In this document: one piece after another, positions 1 through 6,169 of the stretch
Numbering within the stretch: position 1 is the stretch's first letter
Layout: the number at the start of each line of letters is the position of its first letter
Assembly (NCBI GenBank): GCA_934512105.1
Contig: CAKSWQ010000065.1
Span: forward strand, 1 to 6,365
Source: an uncultured Faecalibacterium sp.
GTDB taxonomy: Bacteria > Bacillota > Clostridia > Oscillospirales > Ruminococcaceae
Reading direction: 5' to 3'
Length of the DNA: 6,365 nt
Notes under the pieces: model-generated
Databases searched by the model: none
Told to the model about the DNA's origin: nothing
Seen by the model: the letters and a program-made list of their open reading frames with translations, nothing else
Program-made: the position numbers and the translations under genes

Positions 1-3000
1 CGTGCCGCCGGCAAGATGGAGGATGTCATCTTCGGCGGCACCCGCAAGCGCAGCCCCATGGGCTTTGCGCAGGTGCGTCTGACGCTGGACAACGCTGCCC
101 ACACGCTGGATGTGGACGCGGACGAGGTGACCATCGGCCGCAAATATTACCGCTCCGGCGACAGCGAGTACACCATCAACGGGCAGGTATGCCGCCTGCG
201 GGACGTGTACGAGCTGCTGCTGGATACCGGCATCGGCAGGGACGGCTATTCGGTCATCGGACAGGGACGCATTGCGGAGATCGTGGCAGCAAAAAGCAGC
301 GAGCGCCGCGAGATCTTTGAGGAAGCCTGCGGCATTGCCAAGTACCGCTACCGCAAGACCGAGGCCGAGCGCCGTCTGGCTGCGGCGGGCGAGAACTTAG
401 AGCGCCTGCGGGATATCCTCGGCGAACTGGAAAGCCGGGTGGGCCCGCTGGAAAAAGAGAGCGCCAAGGCGCAGAAGTTTCTGGAGCTGAGCGCCCAGCG
501 CAAAACGCTGGAAGTGACCCTGTGGACCGACGGGGTGCACCGCGCCCGGGAGGCTGTGCGCCAGCAGGTGCGGGACTACGAGACCGCCCAGACCGACTAC
601 GAGCGTTTTGACCGGGAAACTAAGGCCGCCGAGCAGGAGGCTGAGGAGATCCGTATGCAGGCACAGCAGCTGACGGTTGCTGTCGAGCGCCTGAATGGGG
701 ATATCCGCAGCATCACCCAGCAGATCAGCGGCTCCGAAAGCCGCATCGCCGTGCTGGAAAACGATATTCTGCGCAACGATGAGAGCGCGGCTTCCCTGCA
801 GCAGGAGATCGCCGCCGGGCAGCAGGACACCGCCGAGGCAGATGCCGCTTTGCAGCGCCACCGCGCCGTGGCAAAGACCATGGAGGCAGCGGGCGAAAAG
901 CTTGCGGCAGAGATCGAGGCGCTGAACGCCGAACTTGCCCGGCTTGCCGATGCCAGCACCGCCAGCGGTGCCCGCAAGGACAGTCTGCGGGCAGAGCTTG
1001 CCGACCGCACCGCGAAGCGCACCGAAGCACAGGTGGCACAGGCTGCCGCCGAAGCCGCCGGAGATACCGCCCGGCAGCGTCTGCCCGCGCTGGAGCAGAG
1101 CGCCCGGGACGCCGCCGCACAGCTGGAAGAGACGAAACAGGATCTGGCCGACACCGTAAAGTACCGCCAGACACTGGAAGAAAACGAAAAGCAGCTGGGC
1201 AACATCCGCTCCGGTCTGGAACTCAAGCTGCGCAGCCGCAAGGCCGCGCTGGATGAAGCCGATGCCGCCGAGCAGCGGCTGGGCAGGGAACTGGATGCCG
1301 CCCGGCAGCGCCTTTCGGTGCTGCGGGAACTGGAAAAGAACATGGACGGCTACCAGAACTCGGTGCGCGCGGTCATGCGCGCCGCCGGGGCGCGCCGTCT
1401 GCGGGGCGTTCTGGGGCCGGTGTCCACCATCCTGAAAGTGGAGCCCGGGTGCGAGGTTGCCATCGAGACCGCGCTGGGCGGCGCGTTGCAGAACATCGTG
1501 GTGGAAAACGAAGCCGCTGCCAAGGCGGCCATCGCCCTGCTGCGCAATGACCATGCGGGCCGCGCAACCTTTTTACCGCTGGATACCGTGCAGCCCGGCG
1601 TGTTCCGGGGGCGGCTGTCCGGCACGGCACGGCTGGCTTCTGCGCTGGTGCAGGCCGATCCCCGGTACGAGAATATCGTCTCGAACCTGCTGGGACGCAT
1701 CATCGTGGTGGAGGACATCAACGAAGCCTCCCGCGTGGCGCGGGACAACGGCTACCACAACAAGGTGGTCACCATGGACGGACAGGTGATCAATGCAGGC
1801 GGCAGCTTTACCGGCGGCAGCGTGCAGCGCAGCGCCGGTCTGTTCACCCGCAAGCAGGAGATGGAGGAGCTGCGCCTGAAGGCAGCACAGCTGCAAAAGG
1901 ACTGCCTTGCCGCACAGGAAAAGACCGACCAGTGCAAGGAGCAGGCAGACGCTTTGCAGGCAGAGCTGACCGCCACCGCCAGCGAACAGATCACCGCCGC
2001 CAACGACCGTGTGCGTGCCGAGGCAGAGCAGAAGCGGCTGGAAGCCGCCGCCGCCCAGCTGGAAACTGCCGTGCAGAACGCGCAGCAGCAGATGGACGCC
2101 TTGCAGGCTGCCTTGAATGACAGCCGCGCCAAGGCCGATGCCGCCGCCTTGCAGCAGGCAGAGCTGACAGCGCAGATCGAGCAGCTGACCGCCGAACTGA
2201 GCCGCATCGCAGAGGGCAGCGACAGTTTTCTGACCCAGCAGAACCAGCTGGCACAGGCGCTCAGCGCCAAGCGGCTGGAACAGGTGACCCGCCGCAAGGA
2301 TGCAGAACTGGCTTACAGCCAGATCGCTGCGCTGGAACAGCGTGCAAAGGATGCCGCTGCCCGCCGTACCGCGCTGGAAGAAAGCCTTGCCGCCCTTGCT
2401 GCCCGCAGCGAAGCCTGCCGCACCGAGATCGCAGCCATCCGCAAGGCCAAGACCGACAGCCAGACCACCATTACCCAAAAGGAGCAGGCCATCCGCGAAG
2501 CCACCGAAAAGCGGCTTGCCTGCCAGCAGAAGGAAACGGAAGCACTGGCAAAAGCCCGCACCGCCTCCGACAGCCGCGAGGAGATGGGCCGGGAGATGGC
2601 GCGTCTTGCCGAGCGCAAGGCCGCTGCCGAGACCGAGTACGACCAGACCGTGGCAAAGCTGTGGGACGAGTACCAGCTCTCGGTCAGTCAGGCCGAGGAG
2701 CTGTGCGTGGAGTTCGACAGCCTGACCGCCCTGCGGGCACAGGTGGCTGACCTGCGCGGCAAGATCCGCGCCCTTGGCAGCGTGAACGTGAGCGCCATCG
2801 AGGAGTACAAGGAGGTCAAAGCCCGCTACGATGACCTGTCCCGTCAGGTGACCGACGTGGAGGAGAGCCGCAACGAGCTGGGACGCATGATCGCAAAGCT
2901 TTCCGCCCAGATGCGGGAGATCTTCACCGACAGCTTCCGCGCCATCAACGAAAACTTCAGCCGCGTGTTCACCGAGCTGTTCGGCGGCGGCGAAGCCAGC

Positions 3001-3390
3001 CTTGTGCTGGAGGACGAAAGCGATGTGCTGGCCTGCGGCATCGGCATCCGGGTGGCACCGCCGGGCAAGGTCATCAAGAATCTGGAAGCCCTTTCCGGCG
3101 GCGAACAGGCGCTGGTGGCTATCAGTATCTACTTTGCCATCTTGGCGGTGAACCCCGCGCCCTTCTGCATTCTGGACGAGATCGAAGCCGCGTTGGACGA
3201 TGCCAACGTGGTGCGGTTTGCCCAGTATCTGCGCCGCATCAGCGATAAGACCCAGTTCATCGTCATCACCCACCGCCGCGGCACCATGGAGGCTGCCAAT
3301 GTGCTGTATGGCGTTACCATGCAGGAGGACGGCGTGTCCAGGCTGCTCAAACTGGATCTGGAACAGGTTGACGCAACGCTGGTTTCCTGA
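1..3390 (+). CDS. smc: Chromosome segregation/condensation ATPase SMC (5'-truncated by window edge)
   Basis: Core subunit of the bacterial SMC-ScpAB condensin, an ATP-driven DNA-loop organiser on the nucleoid. The frame is open from base 1 (R-A-A-G-K-M-E-D), matching the region just after Walker A in SMC proteins, so the ATG at 16 is internal and about 55 N-terminal residues including Walker A lie upstream of the window. Seen in order: the rest of the N-terminal ATPase lobe with the Q-loop (Gln codon 262-264); a long Ala/Glu/Gln-rich coiled coil (about 350-1390); the hinge (about 1399-1825), ending in the conserved GGSFTGGS (1798-1821); the returning coiled coil (about 1830-2880); the C-terminal lobe with signature LSGGE (3091-3105), Walker B ILDE (3169-3180), D-loop ALDD and the switch histidine in ITHRRG. 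The 1129 codons present plus about 55 missing fit the usual length near 1190, with no frameshift. ftsY follows, as in many Firmicutes. Identification is secure. Confidence 0.98.
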   Translation, partial: RAAGKMEDVIFGGTRKRSPMGFAQVRLTLDNAAHTLDVDADEVTIGRKYYRSGDSEYTINGQVCRLRDVYELLLDTGIGRDGYSVIGQGRIAEIVAAKSSERREIFEEACGIAKYRYRKTEAERRLAAAGENLERLRDILGELESRVGPLEKESAKAQKFLELSAQRKTLEVTLWTDGVHRAREAVRQQVRDYETAQTDYERFDRETKAAEQEAEEIRMQAQQLTVAVERLNGDIRSITQQISGSESRIAVLENDILRNDESAASLQQEIAAGQQDTAEADAALQRHRAVAKTMEAAGEKLAAEIEALNAELARLADASTASGARKDSLRAELADRTAKRTEAQVAQAAAEAAGDTARQRLPALEQSARDAAAQLEETKQDLADTVKYRQTLEENEKQLGNIRSGLELKLRSRKAALDEADAAEQRLGRELDAARQRLSVLRELEKNMDGYQNSVRAVMRAAGARRLRGVLGPVSTILKVEPGCEVAIETALGGALQNIVVENEAAAKAAIALLRNDHAGRATFLPLDTVQPGVFRGRLSGTARLASALVQADPRYENIVSNLLGRIIVVEDINEASRVARDNGYHNKVVTMDGQVINAGGSFTGGSVQRSAGLFTRKQEMEELRLKAAQLQKDCLAAQEKTDQCKEQADALQAELTATASEQITAANDRVRAEAEQKRLEAAAAQLETAVQNAQQQMDALQAALNDSRAKADAAALQQAELTAQIEQLTAELSRIAEGSDSFLTQQNQLAQALSAKRLEQVTRRKDAELAYSQIAALEQRAKDAAARRTALEESLAALAARSEACRTEIAAIRKAKTDSQTTITQKEQAIREATEKRLACQQKETEALAKARTASDSREEMGREMARLAERKAAAETEYDQTVAKLWDEYQLSVSQAEELCVEFDSLTALRAQVADLRGKIRALGSVNVSAIEEYKEVKARYDDLSRQVTDVEESRNELGRMIAKLSAQMREIFTDSFRAINENFSRVFTELFGGGEASLVLEDESDVLACGIGIRVAPPGKVIKNLEALSGGEQALVAISIYFAILAVNPAPFCILDEIEAALDDANVVRFAQYLRRISDKTQFIVITHRRGTMEAANVLYGVTMQEDGVSRLLKLDLEQVDATLVS

Positions 3391-3396
3391 TATAAA
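3368..3396 (+). promoter_or_regulatory. Probable sigma-A promoter for ftsY
   Basis: A -35 box TTGACG (3368-3373, 5 of 6 consensus bases) and a -10 box TATAAA (3391-3396, 5 of 6) are separated by exactly 17 bp. The -35 lies in the last codons of smc and the -10 starts directly after its TGA stop. Transcription would start near 3403, leaving a leader of about 23 nt before the ATG that contains the ribosome binding site at 3414-3420. Box sequences and spacing are seen directly; promoter activity is inferred. It would let ftsY and the genes behind it be expressed independently of smc. Confidence 0.7.
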
Positions 3397-3413
3397 ATAA
3401 ACAGAAAATAGAT

Positions 3414-3420
3414 AGGAGGA
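3414..3420 (+). promoter_or_regulatory. Ribosome binding site of ftsY
   Basis: AGGAGGA is a near-perfect Shine-Dalgarno sequence with 5 nt between it and the ATG at 3426. It lies in a short AT-rich spacer after smc and fixes the ftsY start. Confidence 0.9.
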
Positions 3421-3425
3421 CCACT

Positions 3426-4364
3426 ATGGCGTTCTTCGGATTTGGAAAAAAAGAAAAAGATAAAATGAAAACGGGTCTGGAAAAGACCCGCACCGGCTTC
3501 TGGGGCAGCATTATGAACTCCCTGACCGGCAGCGTCATCGACGATGAGATGTACGATGAGCTGGAAGAGCAGCTGATCCTTGCCGACGTAGGCGGCGAGG
3601 TGGCGGTGCATCTGGTGGACAAGCTCCGCGACCGCGTGCGCGACAAAGGGCTGAAAACCGGCGAGCAGGCCGCAGATGCCCTGCGCGACATCATTGCCGA
3701 GGAGATGACCCCGGAGGCCGAGATGGCGCTGGACGGCAAGCCCGCCGTCATTCTGGTCATCGGCGTCAACGGCGTGGGCAAGACCACCAGCATTGCAAAG
3801 CTTGCCGATTACTACACCCGGCAGGGCAAGCGGGTCATGCTGGCCGCCGGTGACACCTTCCGTGCCGCTGCCAGCGAGCAGCTGGAGATCTGGGCAAGCC
3901 GCGCCGGGGTGCCCATCGTCAGCGCGGGCGAGGGCGCAGACCCCGCCGCCGTCATCTTTGATACGGTCAAGTCTGCCACCGCCCGGGGCTATGATATGGT
4001 CATTGCGGACACCGCAGGCCGTCTGCACAACAAAGCAAACCTGATGGCAGAGCTTTCCAAGATCAGCCGCAGCGTCAAAAAGGCAAGCCCGGAAGCCAGC
4101 CTTGAGACCCTGCTGGTGCTGGATGCCATCACCGGGCAGAACGCCATCAGTCAGGCCAAGGAGTTCTGCAAGGCTGCTGATGCCACCGGCATCATCCTGA
4201 CCAAGCTGGACGGCACCGCCAAGGGCGGCTGCGTCGTGGCGGTCAAGCAGCGTCTGGGCCTGCCGGTGCGCTTTATCGGCGTGGGCGAGGGCATCGACGA
4301 CCTGCTGCCCTTCACCCCGGAGGGCTTTGTGGAAGAGCTGCTCCCCCGGGAATGGAAGCACTAA
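3426..4364 (+). CDS. ftsY: Signal recognition particle receptor FtsY
   Basis: SRP GTPase of 312 residues that docks the Ffh/4.5S RNA-ribosome complex at the inner face of the cytoplasmic membrane for co-translational insertion of membrane proteins. The N-terminus (1-26) is short, with Lys-rich stretches and aromatic residues (FFGFGKKEK), consistent with the amphipathic membrane-targeting helix of Gram-positive FtsY. The long acidic A domain of E. coli FtsY is absent. The helical N domain covers about 27-100. The G domain shows G1 GVNGVGKTT (113-121), G2 DTFRAAA (143-149), G3 DTAGR (195-199), G4 TKLD (259-262) and the closing GVGEGIDDL (285-293), all intact. Length is close to Bacillus FtsY (about 329). 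The start is set by a strong AGGAGGA and the typical MAFFGF opening. It lies 35 bp after smc behind its own likely promoter, and 13 bp before rdgB. FtsY rather than Ffh: there is no C-terminal Met-rich M domain. Confidence 0.98.
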   Translation: MAFFGFGKKEKDKMKTGLEKTRTGFWGSIMNSLTGSVIDDEMYDELEEQLILADVGGEVAVHLVDKLRDRVRDKGLKTGEQAADALRDIIAEEMTPEAEMALDGKPAVILVIGVNGVGKTTSIAKLADYYTRQGKRVMLAAGDTFRAAASEQLEIWASRAGVPIVSAGEGADPAAVIFDTVKSATARGYDMVIADTAGRLHNKANLMAELSKISRSVKKASPEASLETLLVLDAITGQNAISQAKEFCKAADATGIILTKLDGTAKGGCVVAVKQRLGLPVRFIGVGEGIDDLLPFTPEGFVEELLPREWKH

Positions 4365-4369
4365 GGGGG
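4363..4369 (+). promoter_or_regulatory. Ribosome binding site deciding the rdgB start
   Basis: AAGGGGG overlaps the ftsY TAA stop and lies 8 nt before the ATG at 4378. It is a moderate Shine-Dalgarno match (G-U pairing needed at one position). It supports the start at 4378 over the upstream in-frame ATG at 4327, which is inside ftsY and would add 17 residues foreign to the family. Confidence 0.65.
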
Positions 4370-4377
4370 CGCGGAAA

Positions 4378-5013
4378 ATGAAAATTTGTGCAGCCACCGG
4401 CAACGCCGGGAAGCTCCGCGAACTGCGCCGCATTCTGGAAGCGCAGGGACATGAGGTGGTCAGCCAGAAGGAACTGGGCATCACCCTTGAGCCGGAGGAG
4501 ACCGGCACCACCTTTGCCGAGAATGCTCTCATCAAGGCCGAGACCATCTGCAAGGCCAGCGGCCTGCCCACCATCGCCGATGACTCCGGCCTGTGCGTGG
4601 ACGCACTGGACGGCGCACCCGGCGTATACAGCGCCCGCTACTGCGGCCACCACGGCGATGATGAGGCCAACAACGATAAGCTTTTGGCTGTCATGCAGGC
4701 GGTGCCTGCCGGGCAGCGGGGCGCAAAATTTGTCTCGGCGGTGTGCTTCATCCTGCCGGACGGACGGCACCTGACCTGCATGGGCGAGTGCCCGGGCAGC
4801 ATTGCCTTTACGCGGCTGTGCGGCGATTACGGCTTTGGCTACGACCCGCTGTTCATCCCCGCCGACTGCGGCGTGGGCAAAACGGACAAGCGCCCCAACA
4901 CCGAGAACCGCAGCTACGCCCAGCTGACCCCGGACGAAAAGGACGCCATCAGCCACCGCGGCAACGCGCTGGCAGCGCTGGAAAACCAGCTGCCCAGCTT
5001 TCTGGGGGAGTGA
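4378..5013 (+). CDS. rdgB: XTP/dITP pyrophosphatase (RdgB/HAM1 family)
   Basis: House-cleaning NTPase of 211 residues that hydrolyses non-canonical purine triphosphates (ITP, dITP, XTP) to the monophosphate and pyrophosphate, keeping deaminated bases out of DNA and RNA; cytosolic and Mg-dependent. Family motifs seen: N-terminal ATGNAGK (6-12, triphosphate-binding SxNxxK type), TFAENALIKA (45-54), catalytic IADDSGLCVDAL (67-78), GVYSARY (82-88), GFGYDPLF (152-159) and C-terminal SHRGNAL (192-198, base recognition). The start at MKICAATGN puts the first strand at the N-terminus, as in homologues. Between GFGYDP and SHRG there is an extra stretch of about 13 residues (about 166-178, GKTDKRPNTENR) compared with E. 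coli RdgB (197 aa), which accounts for most of the extra length. It lies 13 bp after ftsY and is probably co-transcribed with it. No intrinsic terminator is seen after its TGA. Confidence 0.96.
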   Translation: MKICAATGNAGKLRELRRILEAQGHEVVSQKELGITLEPEETGTTFAENALIKAETICKASGLPTIADDSGLCVDALDGAPGVYSARYCGHHGDDEANNDKLLAVMQAVPAGQRGAKFVSAVCFILPDGRHLTCMGECPGSIAFTRLCGDYGFGYDPLFIPADCGVGKTDKRPNTENRSYAQLTPDEKDAISHRGNALAALENQLPSFLGE

Positions 5014-5085
5014 AGAGACGCAAGGGTTGCTGTGTTTGACCCGGGCGGTTGGTACTTTCTCTGAGGACCGTCCGCTGGGGTGGGA

Positions 5086-5110
5086 CCCTGTTGCCCGCAG
5101 GGCAATAGGG
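5086..5110. other. Perfect 11-bp-stem hairpin inside the palindrome
   Basis: CCCTGTTGCCC pairs with GGGCAATAGGG around a GCA loop (5097-5099). All 11 positions pair, with one G-U wobble (5090 with 5106). It is followed directly by another GC-rich sequence, not a T-run, so it is not a canonical terminator on the + strand. It is the most stable single piece of the element. Confidence 0.8.
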
Positions 5111-5129
5111 CGGGCGATGGAATGGCCCG
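5111..5129. other. Second small hairpin inside the palindrome
   Basis: CGGGC (5111-5115) pairs with GCCCG (5125-5129) around a 9-nt loop. It abuts the 11-bp hairpin, so the two could stack at a junction closed by the inner GGACCG stem. With only 5 bp it is meaningful mainly because of its place in the nested fold. Confidence 0.5.
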
Positions 5130-5220
5130 ATTCGTGTCCGAAGAGAAACGTACCTACCGCCCGTCCCACCTCCCGTGAAAAAGTAAAATTGAAAAATCCG
5201 AAATATCAACCTCAAAATAA

Positions 5221-5225
5221 AGGAG
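5221..5225 (+). promoter_or_regulatory. Ribosome binding site of yhbY
   Basis: AGGAG, preceded by AA, lies 7 nt before the ATG at 5233 in an A-rich, probably unstructured leader. The next genes, nadD and yqeK, have weaker or adjacent signals, so this site probably sets ribosome entry for the trio. Confidence 0.88.
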
Positions 5226-5232
5226 AAAAACT

Positions 5233-5529
5233 ATGCTGACTAGCAAACAGCGCGCCATTCTGCGCGGCAAGGCAAATACCATGGACCCCGTTTACATTGT
5301 GGGTAAGGGCGAGATCGATGAGACCCTGATCCAAGGCGTCAAGGATTGTCTGGACGCCCGGGAACTCATCAAGCTCAAGGTGCTGGAAAACAGTATGTAC
5401 AACGCCCGCGAGGCCGCTACCAAGCTGGCTGAGGCCACCGGCGCAGACTGCGTGCAGGTCATCGGCTCCAAGTTCGTGCTGTATCTGCAAAAGAAAAAGG
5501 ACAGCGCCTACGCTGCCCTGCTGAAGTAA
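5233..5529 (+). CDS. yhbY: Ribosome-associated RNA-binding protein, YhbY/YqeI family (CRM domain)
   Basis: Small basic protein of 98 residues made of a single CRM (CRS1-YhbY) domain. E. coli YhbY associates with pre-50S ribosomal particles, so a role in large-subunit assembly is likely. Seen: the N-terminal LTSKQRAILRGKAN (2-15), the loop region VGKGEID (23-29), ARELIKLKVLEN (42-53), and the C-terminal TGADCVQVIGSKFVLYL (69-85), which forms the last strands in the family. Length matches the family (about 95-100). The loop that is normally GxxG (GSNG in E. coli) reads GKGE here, losing the second glycine. The start is set by AGGAG 7 nt upstream. nadD begins 1 bp after its stop, as in the yqeI-nadD-yqeK order of Bacillus (where aroD and yqeH lie upstream), whereas here rdgB is upstream. 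Confidence 0.95.
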   Translation: MLTSKQRAILRGKANTMDPVYIVGKGEIDETLIQGVKDCLDARELIKLKVLENSMYNAREAATKLAEATGADCVQVIGSKFVLYLQKKKDSAYAALLK

Positions 5530-5530
5530 G

Positions 5531-6169
5531 ATGAAGATCCTTCTCTATGGCGGCAGCTTCGACCCGCCCCATAACGGCCACCTGAACAACCTGCGTGCAG
5601 CGGCAGACCGCGTGCACCCGGATAAGATCGTGGTGATGCCGGCAGGCACCTCCCCCTTTAAGCAGGGGACGAATGCCTCCGGTGCGCTGCGGCTGGAAAT
5701 GTGCCAGTGCTTTGCAGTACTGGCGCAGGAGCCCGGGATGCCGCCGCTGGAGGTGAGCGGCTGGGAGGTGGCGCAGGCCGCAGCGGGCAGCCGCAATTAT
5801 ACCGTGCTCACGCTGGAAATGCTGGCAAAGGAAAACCCCGGCGCGGTGCTGTACCTTGCCATTGGCAGCGATATGCTGCTCAGCTTTGAGGGCTGGCACC
5901 GCTGGCAGGACATCCTGCACATTGCGCGGGTGGTGGTCACCAGCCGGGATATCGGCGATGCCCCGGCGCTGCACGCAAAGGCAAAGCAGCTGGACCCGGC
6001 GGGCGGACGCATCCTGTTTGCCCCGGTGCAGGCACTGCCCATGTCCAGCAGCCAGCTGCGGGCCCGGCTTGCCGCCGGAGAAGAGTGCGAAGCCGAGCTG
6101 CCGGAGCAGGTGCGCAGCGTCATCCGGCGGGAAGGACTATACCGGAACACAGAAGGAAGTAGCAGATAA
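5531..6169 (+). CDS. nadD: Nicotinate-mononucleotide adenylyltransferase
   Basis: Transfers AMP from ATP to nicotinate mononucleotide, making deamido-NAD, the penultimate step of NAD synthesis shared by de novo and salvage routes; cytosolic. The 212-residue protein is a nucleotidyltransferase-fold enzyme of normal length. Seen: GGSFDPPHNGHL (7-18, the GxFDPxHxGH nucleotide-binding motif), PAGTSPFK (37-44, substrate-loop region), NYTVLTLEML (89-98), the IGSDMLLSFEGWHRW block (111-125, GxDxxxxxxxW type), VVTSR (135-139) and MSSSQLRARL (171-180, the ISSTxIR-type ATP-phosphate motif), then the typical GLY near the C-terminus. The start follows the yhbY TAA by one base with no strong Shine-Dalgarno sequence, so translation is probably coupled to yhbY. 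The stop abuts the ATG of yqeK. All expected catalytic motifs are intact. Confidence 0.97.
   Translation: MKILLYGGSFDPPHNGHLNNLRAAADRVHPDKIVVMPAGTSPFKQGTNASGALRLEMCQCFAVLAQEPGMPPLEVSGWEVAQAAAGSRNYTVLTLEMLAKENPGAVLYLAIGSDMLLSFEGWHRWQDILHIARVVVTSRDIGDAPALHAKAKQLDPAGGRILFAPVQALPMSSSQLRARLAAGEECEAELPEQVRSVIRREGLYRNTEGSSR

Larger units (their letters stand above)
5042..5163. repeat. Nested imperfect palindrome, possible MITE/REP-like repeat or structured RNA
   Basis: Outer arms 5042-5062 and 5142-5163 are reverse complements over 20 base pairs, with one mismatch (T5050/A5155) and one bulged base (G5150). Inside them GGACCG (5065-5070) pairs with CGTGTCC (5133-5139) with a one-base bulge. Within that lie two side-by-side hairpins, 5086-5110 and 5111-5129, giving a multibranch, cloverleaf-like fold of about 120 nt. 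The pairing is read directly from the bases. No coding sequence, transposase or T-run accompanies it, so a simple terminator is unlikely. As DNA it looks like a small non-autonomous palindromic insertion. As RNA it would lie between rdgB and yhbY in a joint transcript, where a long stem could be an RNase III target or stabilise an mRNA end. Copy number elsewhere in the genome cannot be seen from this window, so the class is undecided. Confidence 0.6.
5014..5232. other. rdgB-yhbY intergenic region (219 bp)
   Basis: This is the only substantial non-coding stretch in the window. It falls into three parts. First, a short lead-in (5014-5041) contains a weak GGGT/ACCC stem (5024-5027 with 5039-5042). 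Second, a GC-rich nested palindrome occupies about 5042-5163. Third, a strongly A-rich tract (about 5174-5232) leads to the yhbY ribosome binding site. Short reading frames cross it on both strands, but none has a ribosome binding site plus recognisable protein features, and I judge them spurious. No hairpin followed by a T-run is present on either strand, so I see no intrinsic terminator, and no well-spaced promoter. Confidence 0.8.

Noticed and set aside
16..18. ATG at 16 as start of smc
   Set aside because: The frame is open upstream and codes for conserved residues (R-A-A-G-K) before M-E-D; the Walker A part of SMC must lie upstream of the window, so this is an internal methionine.
397..3273. 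Long antisense ORFs across smc (for example 397-1554 and 1573-3273 on the minus strand)
   Set aside because: They are shadows of high-GC coding sequence: biased Gly/Leu/Ala/Cys composition, no recognisable domain, and the + strand frame is fully conserved SMC.
4327..4377. Longer rdgB starting at the ATG at 4327
   Set aside because: The added 17 residues lie inside the end of ftsY, lack family similarity, and the ATG at 4378 has a ribosome binding site and the conserved MKICAATGN opening.
5036..5064. TTGACC at 5036-5041 as a -35 box
   Set aside because: No acceptable -10 sequence occurs 16-18 bp downstream; that stretch is the left arm of the palindrome.
5086..5129. Internal hairpins as an intrinsic terminator for rdgB
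   Set aside because: Neither hairpin is followed by a T-run on the + strand, and none is seen on the minus strand either.
5012..5146. GAAGAGA direct repeat (5012-5018 and 5140-5146) as a target-site duplication of an insertion
   Set aside because: The right copy lies inside the right arm of the palindrome rather than flanking it, and one copy overlaps the rdgB stop; seven purine-rich bases can match by chance.
4949..5215. Minus-strand ORF (88 codons) over the palindrome and the end of rdgB
   Set aside because: It overlaps conserved rdgB coding sequence in antisense and has an Arg/Pro/Gly-rich composition typical of antisense of GC-rich DNA; such frames arise readily from open palindromic repeats.
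5189..5218. Possible yhbY promoter: TTGAAA (5189-5194) with CAAAAT (5213-5218)
   Set aside because: The -10 box is poor and the transcript would start at the ribosome binding site itself; in an A-rich tract such partial matches are expected by chance.
5027..5239. Small + strand ORF (70 codons) across the intergenic palindrome
   Set aside because: It runs through both palindrome arms and overlaps the yhbY ribosome binding site and start; it lacks its own clear ribosome binding site and recognisable protein features.
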